Shown piece after piece: positions 26,464-34,546 of a DNA stretch of 64,000 nucleotides. The stretch is from contig JAAFJN010000007.1 in assembly GCA_013298845.1 (NCBI GenBank), forward strand, positions 1 to 64,000, given 5' to 3'. Origin of the DNA: Chitinophagales bacterium (GTDB lineage Bacteria; Bacteroidota; Bacteroidia; Chitinophagales; Saprospiraceae). The translations under genes and the position numbers were made by a program. The stretch's first letter is position 1, and each line of letters starts with the position of its first letter. The notes under the pieces are model-generated. The model was not told where the DNA came from. It was given only the letters and a program-made list of their open reading frames with translations, and made no database searches.

Positions 26464-29400
26464 CTAAGATCCAAATAAAATTTTTGCGATGCGGTATTTC
26501 AATTCGATATCATCTTCCATACCGATACTGTTTTCGATGGCGGCCAAAATGGTTTCAATGGGGCGGAACAGCGTAATTTTTGCAAAACCCTCGTTACCAC
26601 TTTTATCCAACGAGGTCCACCATTCGTTGCGTCCTCGACCTGTGGTCACCACAAAAAAGAAATTATCACGCTCTCCGATGAACGGAAAGACCTGTTCTTG
26701 CAGGAATTGTCCCACGTTACTGGCGTTGTTCGGCGACAGATTGGGGTTTTCGTGTTGTAAGATCCGTTCGATGAACGACAGGTGCATCACCAAAAAATTG
26801 GTTTCTTTTAAAAAACGGCGGTTATCTTCATCCAAAGCGGCAATCCAGCCGGGCATAGATTTGGTGCTTTGGGCCGAATTTTCCTGTAAAACCACCATTT
26901 TTAATTGGTCTCGGGCAAATACGGCGTAGTCGGCGTTATTGGCATCAATTCGTAAACGTTGGTGTACGCGGTCGTCAAAAATACAAACTTTAGTAGTGAG
27001 CAGTTCGAATAATTCCAGCATTTTAACATCGTCTTGAATACTGGGTTTTTCCTTATCCAAGGGCAAAAAATGGGTACGTAAAATGCCGTGGCTGCGGTAA
27101 CGAATTTCGAGTACATCCGTTGTTGCGGCTGCATCACTTTTATGGGCAATATCCAACAACCATTCTTTGGCTTTTTGTTGGTCTTTGTCTAATATTTCCT
27201 CCATTTTAAGGTCAATGGGTGTTTCATTCCCCAACTCATTCGGTTCCTGATAGTCGAATTGCATCCCGTCTGGGGTTTGTTGTAATGCCAACGTAAATAC
27301 TTCCTTACCAATATCACGCACCCGTAACGCGTAAAAATCTGGTTTCCCCAACAGGGTATGCAGCCAGGATTTATACGCGTAGGCTAAGCGATTCTCCGGT
27401 ATAATCCCACTCAGGTCGTCGTTGATAATGCGCACAATACCGTGTTCCCGTCGCATTTTGAGTTTATTTTCTTCCGATGGTGTACAAATCAGTCCAAAAC
27501 GGGCCGGGTTATCCCAGGCCGACAGAGCAGCATTGCCGGAATCGTACAAACTTTCCCCTTTCCAGACGTAAAATATCTTTTTTAAATAACCCACTTCCGG
27601 AAGTTTTTGCGGTGTGTTCGGGTCATTGTTATGAGATATTTTATAATCAATATGTTCGTTAGAATGCTCTTGTGCTTCATTAACAACGCTGCAACCGGGT
27701 CGCACCCAGGGATAGTAATTAATATCTCTGGGTGTGTCATCACGGCGGTCGCGGTCGGGATTTTTATCGCCGCGTTGCACCCACGAGAAATGCCCGTTAA
27801 ATAAAAATGCCGCACAAATTTTATCCTGAAAAGTGCCTCCCAGGCGCGGCGCAAAACTACTGGTACGTGGGTTTTCGCCCCGAGCGGCTTTTTCTTTGAT
27901 GGACGATTCACTTTCGTCCGTTTTATTAAAAATTTCACCGTCTAACGAGACCCATTTGTTTGAAACTACGTGGCCGTCGCCTTTTTTTAAACGCGTTGGG
28001 GTTTCCAGCCAAACGGACATGCGGTAAATTTCTTTGGCCTGACTCTCGTGTAGGCTGCATTGTTGTACACCAATAGCGAGGGTAAGACCTTCGTCTTGCA
28101 TGACCTTTAACTCATCGCGGCTGTAGTGTTTTACGTTGCGAATTTCGTTTTCAATCATGGTATAAAAGGAATGTTTTCCCACTACACCACCCGGTAAAAA
28201 TATTTTGATATCCTTGAGTCGTTGGCGCATGTATTCAAAGTCCTCCGGCACCACGTTTACAAAAGGACTCAATGTTTCTTCGTGTGGGGTTTTTCCACTT
28301 TTTTGGGCCAGGTCTGTACGGGCTTTGGACAAGTCCACCCAGGCAAAAATCCGGCTGTTTTCGGGTTGAAAAGTTTTTCGGTGATAATTCATCTTTTCGC
28401 CCCGGTTTTCCTGCACTTCGTTGTCGTAGAGGACAATTTTTACCTTTAGTTTTAAAATATCTTCCGTTTTGGCGATGGTACCGAGGTAAAACGGGTTGTT
28501 GATAAAGTCGTACCAAAGAATACTGTATAAGGAGCTCACCTTGCCACCTACGTTGGCATCGCGGGTAACTCCCCCCCAATAAGCACCTTTTTCGGTGAGA
28601 AAACGCAATAAATACGCTAACTCTCGCGCTAAAGAGCCGGGATAGTTAATGACTGCGCCACCGTCTTTGGGGGCTATTTTTTCTTTGGTAGTGCCTTGAC
28701 TGTCTTTACGTTTTTTACGTTCGTTAATTTGATTTTTGAACTGTTTTAAAATTGCCGGATCAATCAACGGGTCATTTTTAAGGGAGGCTAATAAATTATC
28801 CCAATGCGCCTCTTCGTCGCCCAATTGTTTGGCCCGCCGGAAATACCACCACGACAGGGTACTCAACGCATGTGCACTCACGTTGTGCGCATAAGAGTCA
28901 ATTAAAATAGAGGTTACCGATTGGTTAATGTATTGTTGGTAAATATGACCAGGGATGGCTTCGCTCAAGTCAAGCCGTTTCATAAAATAGGATTTATGGT
29001 GGCGGTAATACTCCTGGAGTTTAAGTTCTTTTAAAATTTTAGGGTTACCGGGGCCGGTTTGGCGTAAAAAATACGCCTCGTCGTTTCCAATGGTGTTATA
29101 AATAAAATCATAGATAGAAGTGGTTTTGGCCATACCTTCCCCTACGTTGTCCCAATCCAAAAATAAACCGTCGTATTCAATAATAAAGGCGCGGAGAAGT
29201 GTCCAAACGAGATCGTATGAAAGGGCTTTAGTGCTCTTTTGGATTTTTATGTTGAATATTTTTAGTATAGTATTGTATAGTTTGGATAGAATTCCTGTTT
29301 GTTGTTCTAATTGTATGTTATTTAAAAGTTCTTCTCTAAATATAATATGAACCATTCCATCAAACTCCGCGAAGCCAATTAGGGGTAATGAAACGTAAAC

Positions 29401-29949
29401 AGTACGCTCAATGTCAAAAAAGGGCGATAAAACTGTTTTCTCCCATGTTTGTTCTTTCGAGTAGAGATTACCCTCACCTTTTTTAAAATAATCACTTAAT
29501 CGTGATATTTCTATTACATCTTTAATCGCATAAGCACCAGTCTGAATGGCGTTGTATTCACCGGCACTTTCAATGGAATCTTTTTGGAGAATTAAGGCTC
29601 GTTTCAGTTCTTCCCATGCATTTAAATACACTGGGTCATTCAAAAAATCCGTTTCATTTATATTCCAGCGCTCCTTCAGGTTGCTTTCCAATAACTCTTT
29701 TTGTTTTTGACACCCCGCATAAATTAGGTTGGGACTTTTGTCGCGTTCCCAATACTCAATATTGGGATTATTTCTTGGTATCGCATTGATGAGCAATGTG
29801 AAATTGCTTTCGCCTTGAAACAGTATATTTTCTATACAAGTGTGCAGTCTGTCTTGCAATAAATTAAAAAACTCCTCAGACAGGGCAAGTGGGTTAACTG
29901 TACGGACATTGGGATCATAAAATCCTCTAGGTTTACTAATTGTTGACAT
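26464..29949 (-). CDS. Large divergent histidine-kinase-like ATPase of the TIR operon
   Basis: A 1161-residue soluble protein without TM helices. Near residue 350 the segment SYAHNVSAHAL resembles the phospho-acceptor helix (SHNIGSH type) of a Bacteroidota group of large histidine-kinase-like proteins. Near residue 600, PGGVVGKHSFYTMIENEIRN (then VKHYS) matches the N-box of the HATPase_c (GHKL) fold in that group. LGGTFQDKICAAFLFNGHF (about 710-730) aligns with the G2/lid region. The G1 DxGxG box is not recognisable, so ATP binding may be weak or altered. The N-terminal about 240 and C-terminal about 370 residues are unassigned and could sense a trigger. Co-encoded receivers (three in two proteins) are the obvious phosphotransfer partners. 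Confidence 0.7.
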   Translation of the reverse strand: MSTISKPRGFYDPNVRTVNPLALSEEFFNLLQDRLHTCIENILFQGESNFTLLINAIPRNNPNIEYWERDKSPNLIYAGCQKQKELLESNLKERWNINETDFLNDPVYLNAWEELKRALILQKDSIESAGEYNAIQTGAYAIKDVIEISRLSDYFKKGEGNLYSKEQTWEKTVLSPFFDIERTVYVSLPLIGFAEFDGMVHIIFREELLNNIQLEQQTGILSKLYNTILKIFNIKIQKSTKALSYDLVWTLLRAFIIEYDGLFLDWDNVGEGMAKTTSIYDFIYNTIGNDEAYFLRQTGPGNPKILKELKLQEYYRHHKSYFMKRLDLSEAIPGHIYQQYINQSVTSILIDSYAHNVSAHALSTLSWWYFRRAKQLGDEEAHWDNLLASLKNDPLIDPAILKQFKNQINERKKRKDSQGTTKEKIAPKDGGAVINYPGSLARELAYLLRFLTEKGAYWGGVTRDANVGGKVSSLYSILWYDFINNPFYLGTIAKTEDILKLKVKIVLYDNEVQENRGEKMNYHRKTFQPENSRIFAWVDLSKARTDLAQKSGKTPHEETLSPFVNVVPEDFEYMRQRLKDIKIFLPGGVVGKHSFYTMIENEIRNVKHYSRDELKVMQDEGLTLAIGVQQCSLHESQAKEIYRMSVWLETPTRLKKGDGHVVSNKWVSLDGEIFNKTDESESSIKEKAARGENPRTSSFAPRLGGTFQDKICAAFLFNGHFSWVQRGDKNPDRDRRDDTPRDINYYPWVRPGCSVVNEAQEHSNEHIDYKISHNNDPNTPQKLPEVGYLKKIFYVWKGESLYDSGNAALSAWDNPARFGLICTPSEENKLKMRREHGIVRIINDDLSGIIPENRLAYAYKSWLHTLLGKPDFYALRVRDIGKEVFTLALQQTPDGMQFDYQEPNELGNETPIDLKMEEILDKDQQKAKEWLLDIAHKSDAAATTDVLEIRYRSHGILRTHFLPLDKEKPSIQDDVKMLELFELLTTKVCIFDDRVHQRLRIDANNADYAVFARDQLKMVVLQENSAQSTKSMPGWIAALDEDNRRFLKETNFLVMHLSFIERILQHENPNLSPNNASNVGQFLQEQVFPFIGERDNFFFVVTTGRGRNEWWTSLDKSGNEGFAKITLFRPIETILAAIENSIGMEDDIELKYRIAKILFGS

Positions 29950-29979
29950 GGCGGGTGTTTTTAAAGGTGAATCATTTTA

Positions 29980-31380
29980 TTAAAAAGCAAATGAGCGTGT
30001 TAACCGAATGACAGGATTTAGCATGTCGCTCACAAAATTGGTTATATTATGCATTATTGAATCTTGATTTTGCATAGATAGTTCAAGGGCTTCCGGTTGA
30101 ACCTCCTCCATTATTTTTTGGTAAAAGCGGTTGTTTTCTACGTGGGCGATACTGTTCATATCATACAGGTATTCTCCGGCTGGTATGGTAGTATCCAAAA
30201 GTTGAAGTTTATCAATTTCTTTTTTAACGAATAGTACCGTTGAAATGGACCGTCGTATAGCGGGAAGTAGTGCCCGCAAAGCCGCTCTTTGGCAGTATTC
30301 CTTACTATAGAAAATTTCTTTAACCGAAAAATGGTTAAACTCATACCAATGATCCGTTGGTACGTGTTGGTAAACCGAACGGCGGTTGAGTGTTTCCTGA
30401 AGGTTGAGTATCGCAGCCTTGGAGTCATTTTGGTTTTGTAAAAAATACACTAAAGGCAGGGTAATATTATCATTGCGCAAATCCGCAAAGGCATCTTCGG
30501 GTATTTTACTGCTGGTAGAAATATTATATTCTGGCAACACGTAATCATTGTTATCGTTGACCAATTGCCCTAACATGCCTTGAAGCAGTGCAAATTTGAT
30601 AATATTTTCCCGTTGTGGACCTTTGTAGCCGGTTAAATCGGTAATCAGCGTGGCAATTTGCTGGAAAAGCGCGCCGCTGGTCAATTGTATTCTTTTTAAA
30701 TAACTCCGGATAAACCATTCATTTTTGGACGGTATTCCGTTGTTGTTTAATAATTTCCAAAAAAATGAAATGGCGGTATGGTCTGTAACGGTATCTTCCA
30801 CCGAGGAGTGCGCAGGGTAATTTGCTTTCACGCTCAGATATTTATCCACGGTGCCGTAGTTATCCTGCATATCTTGCCCCAGATCCACCAATTGAAAAAT
30901 CCGGCGTACCGTTTGGCTCACCAGTTTATTTTTTTTTGAATCAGCGGGAAATACTTTTTGGTCTATGTACTCCCACAGTGTATCTTTAATCAGGTTACCC
31001 GCGATTAAATGTTGATCTACCTTTTCTTTGATCATTTGCCCGGATGCGTCGCGCAGTCCACCTTTTCCATCCAATATTCTATTGTGATAATATTGAATGG
31101 CTATGATTACTTCGGCAATAAAAGGCAACTGTTGCTCGTAAAAATGGGCGTTGGATTTATCAATTTTAACGCGCTCTTTTTCGGCTATTTCCGTTATATA
31201 TTGCAATACGAGTCGGGAGAATAAACTCCGAATGCCCAAATCGTTAATTCTACGATTGAGCAATGGGTACACCCGGCTTTCCAGATTGTTGTCCATGGGC
31301 AGCAATGCTTTAAACACCCGGTACTCTTTTTGGATGAGTTTCCGGGTTTCAATCATTGTTATTTTACGTTGCGGTTGCAT
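29980..31380 (-). CDS. Degenerate isoprenyl-diphosphate-synthase-fold protein 1
   Basis: A 466-residue all-helical protein. IQYYHNRILDGKGGLRD (about residues 93-110), followed by HLIAGNLI, occupies the place of the first Asp-rich motif and the following GDxLL helix of trans-isoprenyl diphosphate synthases. GQLVNDNNDY (about 271-280), then DAFADLRNDNITLPLVYFLQ, matches the second motif plus the conserved D-x4-K-x-T-LP segment (DDxxD is NDNND here; Lys is Asn). The catalytic Asp set is incomplete, so it may bind rather than make isoprenoids. The gene is a paralog of the preceding one (31403-32614), with aligned N-termini (xRKIxMxExRxxI). It lies 22 bp after that paralog and 30 bp before the kinase-like gene. 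Confidence 0.68.
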   Translation of the reverse strand: MQPQRKITMIETRKLIQKEYRVFKALLPMDNNLESRVYPLLNRRINDLGIRSLFSRLVLQYITEIAEKERVKIDKSNAHFYEQQLPFIAEVIIAIQYYHNRILDGKGGLRDASGQMIKEKVDQHLIAGNLIKDTLWEYIDQKVFPADSKKNKLVSQTVRRIFQLVDLGQDMQDNYGTVDKYLSVKANYPAHSSVEDTVTDHTAISFFWKLLNNNGIPSKNEWFIRSYLKRIQLTSGALFQQIATLITDLTGYKGPQRENIIKFALLQGMLGQLVNDNNDYVLPEYNISTSSKIPEDAFADLRNDNITLPLVYFLQNQNDSKAAILNLQETLNRRSVYQHVPTDHWYEFNHFSVKEIFYSKEYCQRAALRALLPAIRRSISTVLFVKKEIDKLQLLDTTIPAGEYLYDMNSIAHVENNRFYQKIMEEVQPEALELSMQNQDSIMHNITNFVSDMLNPVIRLTRSFAF

Positions 31381-31402
31381 AAACCTTGGTTTGTAGTGTT
31401 AG

Positions 31403-32614
31403 TCACGGTCGCAGGTAATATTTATATTTACGAGGGCTATAAGCAAAACTAGTCAAATCTTCAACCTCCTTATAATATTTATTCCCTTCATTAAGTTGTA
31501 GCCTTGCTAATTTAGCTAATTGTTTTCCAAAAGGATAACCACAGTTTTTTACTGTACCTTTTATCTCGTCAAATAAATCCTGCTCCGATTGTTGTAATAA
31601 GTTGAGTAATTCGTTTCTGTTTTTATTGGAATTCAGGGAGAAATATACAATCAGAATCCAAGTGATATTGTTGTTTTTTAAGTCACACGCGGTATCTTGG
31701 GGTGTTTTTGCAATTGTAGCCTCTTCGTAATAACTGGGCAGTGTATCCACGTTATCATTTACCAATTGGCACATAATGGCGTACCGAATCGCAAACCGAC
31801 GAACCTCCTCTTTAGCACTTCCTTGGTGGTGTAAAAGTGCCGCGACAAGGTCACCCATCATTACAAATAAGGCACCATTTTCGAGGCAAACCCGTTTGAA
31901 ATACTGCTCAGTCACCCGCTTTTTGGAAGGTTTTACGCCGTATTCCAAACTTTTCGTCCATAGCCAGTCCATCAAAGTCTCCCCGGATGCATCTGGCTGG
32001 TACAACATTTCCTGAATAAAAGCGTCCGCTTTTGGGTGCAAAGTCGTAAGTAATTCCTTTTTTCCACAAAAATGCGCAAAGGAACTATTCTTTTTGTCCC
32101 AAAACTGCGCCATATCTACCATGTGAAAAATATTTTGCACAGTATCCAAAACCAAGCGATTTCTCTCCGGTTGGTCGGTCAGCACACAGTCTCTGATATA
32201 ACCGTACAATAGGTCTTTTTGATAGTGGCTGGCAATTAACCTTTTATGGACGACTTCAAGGTCAATCTGCCCGTTGGAAGCCCGGACCTCATGCTTGAAG
32301 TCTAATACGTGGTTTTGCAAGTACATGATACCCATGAGCCATTCAGCAAGTAGTGGGAGTTGGGTGTCAAACAGCCGTAAATGTTGTGTTTGATCCGGTA
32401 AAATTCCTTTTTGTTCCATGTCTGCCTTTAAGTATTCAGACACTGCAAACGTAAAGTAACTTCGCACGCCTTCTGCTTTTAACCTTTCTAACATAAAGTC
32501 AAAAAGGTAATTTTTGGCTTGTGGCTCGTATTGTTCGGGTTGACTATAGCGGATAAACTCTGCTACAATTCGGTTTCGAACCTCATTCATGCCTATTTTT
32601 CTACTGTCATCCAT
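31403..32614 (-). CDS. Degenerate isoprenyl-diphosphate-synthase-fold protein 2, first gene of the TIR operon
   Basis: A 403-residue all-helical protein, shorter paralog of the next gene. IMYLQNHVLDFKHEVRAS (about 95-110) replaces the DDxxD first motif; CQLVNDNVD (about 281-289), followed by AKTPQDTACDLKNNNITW, replaces the second. The repeated K-x4-D-L-x-NxNIT pattern in both paralogs shows that the degenerate site is conserved, not random decay. The start at 32614 is supported by the paralog's matching eight-residue N-terminal extension; M9 (32590) is the alternative. A perfect inverted repeat ends on the A of this start codon, so expression of the whole operon may be gated here. Confidence 0.68.
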   Translation of the reverse strand: MDDSRKIGMNEVRNRIVAEFIRYSQPEQYEPQAKNYLFDFMLERLKAEGVRSYFTFAVSEYLKADMEQKGILPDQTQHLRLFDTQLPLLAEWLMGIMYLQNHVLDFKHEVRASNGQIDLEVVHKRLIASHYQKDLLYGYIRDCVLTDQPERNRLVLDTVQNIFHMVDMAQFWDKKNSSFAHFCGKKELLTTLHPKADAFIQEMLYQPDASGETLMDWLWTKSLEYGVKPSKKRVTEQYFKRVCLENGALFVMMGDLVAALLHHQGSAKEEVRRFAIRYAIMCQLVNDNVDTLPSYYEEATIAKTPQDTACDLKNNNITWILIVYFSLNSNKNRNELLNLLQQSEQDLFDEIKGTVKNCGYPFGKQLAKLARLQLNEGNKYYKEVEDLTSFAYSPRKYKYYLRP

Positions 32615-32648
32615 AGGTAGTTAAATTTGTTCCAAATTTAACTACCTA
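32614..32648 (-). promoter_or_regulatory. Perfect 15-bp inverted repeat: operator or start-site hairpin of the TIR operon
   Basis: The arms TAGGTAGTTAAATTT (32614-32628) and AAATTTAACTACCTA (32634-32648) are exact reverse complements around a 5-base spacer GTTCC. Read on the minus strand, the promoter-distal end is the A of the ATG at 32614. The upstream arm contains TAAATTTG (32640 to 32633), a TAnnTTTG -7 box. So the site can act as a repressor operator covering the promoter, or as an RNA hairpin hiding the start codon. It is not followed by a T-run, which argues against a terminator. Confidence 0.75.
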
Positions 32649-32815
32649 TCTAAACAATATGGTGTACTTATTTTTAGGTACTCCCCCGAAAATTGAAAGG
32701 TTTTTTCCCTTGCGTTAACAAATTCAAAGAAAATTTTTTATTCAAAATCAACGAAATGCGATTTTTGGCGGGTGTAAATTCCCCCAAAACCGTCCCCGTA
32801 TTTTTTCCAAAAAAA

Positions 32816-33286
32816 TTACCAATTCACACAAGTTTCCGTCAATTGCCCGTTTCTCAACTCATACAACTCGTGCACCAACATAGTGATGCCCGGTAAACCG
32901 TATTTGTCAAAAAATACAATGGTGGGCAATGTCTCGTAATCATGGGTATCTAAGTAGTCCGTTAACTGCTCCGCTAAATCCTCAATGTGCTCCACGTTTT
33001 TTACCACGAGTACTGCATTGGACAATGCCCCATGCTCGTTCAGCCAACTGGTGAAGTTATCGTCTTTCAACCCGTTAAAAGTGTGAATTTGGGTACCTGC
33101 GTTGCGCTCCAACTGAATATCAATTTTGCTGATATCTTCGTAGTTGTCCAACCCAATACTTACCCATTCGTGGGGCGTAACGGCTAATGTAATCATTTTC
33201 TCTGCTCGGTTTAAAGCAGGTTCTGGGGCCAATCTTTTCGCTGATGATGGCGGCGGGATTACTAGAACGGGATTATACTCTGTCAT
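32816..33286 (-). CDS. Hypothetical alpha/beta protein upstream of the TIR operon
   Basis: A 156-residue protein from the ATG at 33286; an ATG at 33388 would add 34 low-complexity residues. A proline-rich start (VIPPPSSAKRLAPEP) precedes an alpha/beta domain. One segment (NAVLVVKNVEHIEDLAEQLT, later LPTIVFFDKYGLPG) recalls the Walker B strand of AAA+ proteins, but no Walker A is present. It is on the same strand as the TIR operon, 201 bp upstream of its first gene and separated by the inverted-repeat promoter. It may be an accessory or regulator; its function is unknown. Confidence 0.55.
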   Translation of the reverse strand: MTEYNPVLVIPPPSSAKRLAPEPALNRAEKMITLAVTPHEWVSIGLDNYEDISKIDIQLERNAGTQIHTFNGLKDDNFTSWLNEHGALSNAVLVVKNVEHIEDLAEQLTDYLDTHDYETLPTIVFFDKYGLPGITMLVHELYELRNGQLTETCVNW

Positions 33287-33465
33287 GAGATTATTGTTTA
33301 ATAAATTAAAGTTGCCGCCGGCTGTTAACCGACTGTTAATATTATTAGTGCTAATTTTGTGCCAGTATGTCATGTCTTTGATAATCAATTGTTTGTGAAA
33401 TTTTTTAGAAAGTCAAAAAAGCGAAATTTCCGAAAAAAACGAAAATTATAGTTCGTATTACTCGG

Positions 33466-33621
33466 CTATGACTCGCCCACCCAAAACGCCCCCGAATAAC
33501 GGAGTAAATCTTGGGTAAGGCGGTCGTCATTCATCAAATCTTGGGTGTTGGGGCGTTTCATTGGGAGTTTAGCCGTCAGTGCGGAAAAAAGTTGTGCGAG
33601 GCTTGTGAATACGTTTTTCAT
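33466..33621 (-). CDS. Small hypothetical protein (51 aa)
   Basis: MKNVFTSLAQLFSALTAKLP opens an amphipathic N-terminus, followed by an acidic part with NDDRLTQDLLRYSGAFWVGES. Its start lies 34 bp after the stop of the two-TM protein gene (33656-33976) on the same strand, so it is probably co-transcribed. No family was recognised, and it may be a chance ORF, but its position and coding-like composition favour a real small gene. Confidence 0.4.
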   Translation of the reverse strand: MKNVFTSLAQLFSALTAKLPMKRPNTQDLMNDDRLTQDLLRYSGAFWVGES

Positions 33622-33655
33622 AATTGACTTATTTATTGATGGGAAATGAGGATTG

Positions 33656-33976
33656 TTAGTTGAATAAAACCAGTGCCAAAGCGATAGCGCCCAGCAGCAA
33701 ACCGATGAAAAAACCGGAGTTGAAGCCGCCGTCGTTGCGGATCCAATCTTCGCCGTCCCAGATGTGTTTTTTATCGGGCGAAAACAACGGTTCTCCACCC
33801 CGGTAACCACCACTTCGACGGCGGCGACCGTGGTACTGCGAATAGTTGCGTTGGGTAGGTGGCACGGCTACATCCGGGGAAATAACAGGTGTTGCTTGCG
33901 CGCTGCGGTGCCGAAGATCATCGGTGAATAAATAACCGAAAACCAAAATGACGATGCTGATGATAACGATTTCCAT
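33656..33976 (-). CDS. Small two-TM protein with basic loop
   Basis: A 106-residue protein from the ATG at 33976. TM helix 1 is MEIVIISIVILVFGYLF and TM helix 2 is FFIGLLLGAIALALVLF. The loop between is basic and Tyr/Gly-rich (QRNYSQYHGRRRRSGGYRGG) and carries a PDKKHIWDGEDWIRN segment. It shares the two-helix hairpin plan, but not clear sequence identity, with the protein at 20043-20324. Its function is unknown. Confidence 0.6.
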   Translation of the reverse strand: MEIVIISIVILVFGYLFTDDLRHRSAQATPVISPDVAVPPTQRNYSQYHGRRRRSGGYRGGEPLFSPDKKHIWDGEDWIRNDGGFNSGFFIGLLLGAIALALVLFN

Positions 33977-34546
33977 TGTTTGTAATGAATTTGATGGTGA
34001 TTTCAATGGTGCGATGTTGTTGTTCTTATTGAAAAAACAGTGCCACACGGTTTTACAAGAACAAAGATTTTCTAAAAAATTGATTATCAATGTTTTAAGT
34101 TTTAAAACGCAAACGTCAAGATCAGAAAAAACGAAAAAAACAAGCAGTTTTTTTCGTTTTTCCCGAAAAATCCAGTGTACCATTCCCGTTTATTTTTCTG
34201 GTTGTTTTATTCGCCGGACGCGGGACTTGTATTTCCCGGCGTAAAAAAGGTTTTGCCAAAATGAAATTTAACAAAGATGAATCTGTTTTTTTCCAAAAAT
34301 AATTTTGTGATTTTTTTATTTTTTTGGCTTAAATTTCAATGTCTCATTTCTCCCCCCTTTTTGTCCAATTCTTCCCTTACTGCCTCAACTCCTTTTTTCA
34401 AATCTTGCATTTAAATTCTACTATACCGAGCATTGTCAGGTTTTGTGTACCACAGCAAGGGAGGCTTCCGGTGTTTTTTGCACAAAACCTGCCGTGTCGA
34501 AGTATGACTAGGTTTATCTGTTCTATTATTTTAAATTAACTAACGT
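33977..34546. other. Intergenic region upstream of the mannan utilization locus
   Basis: About 570 bp without a supported gene, between divergent transcription units. A TAATTTTG box (34300-34307, plus strand) matches the -7 consensus and could start a leader of about 240 bases for the SusC gene. No clear -33 box or strong hairpin was seen in the leader. The activator site of the hybrid two-component regulator should lie here, but I could not identify it. Confidence 0.45.

Noticed and set aside
32614-32648. Inverted repeat as a terminator of the gene at 32816-33286
   Set aside because: The arms are AT-rich, no T-run follows in the right direction, the distance from the stop is about 170 bp, and the site abuts a start codon and contains a -7 box. 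A regulatory role fits better.
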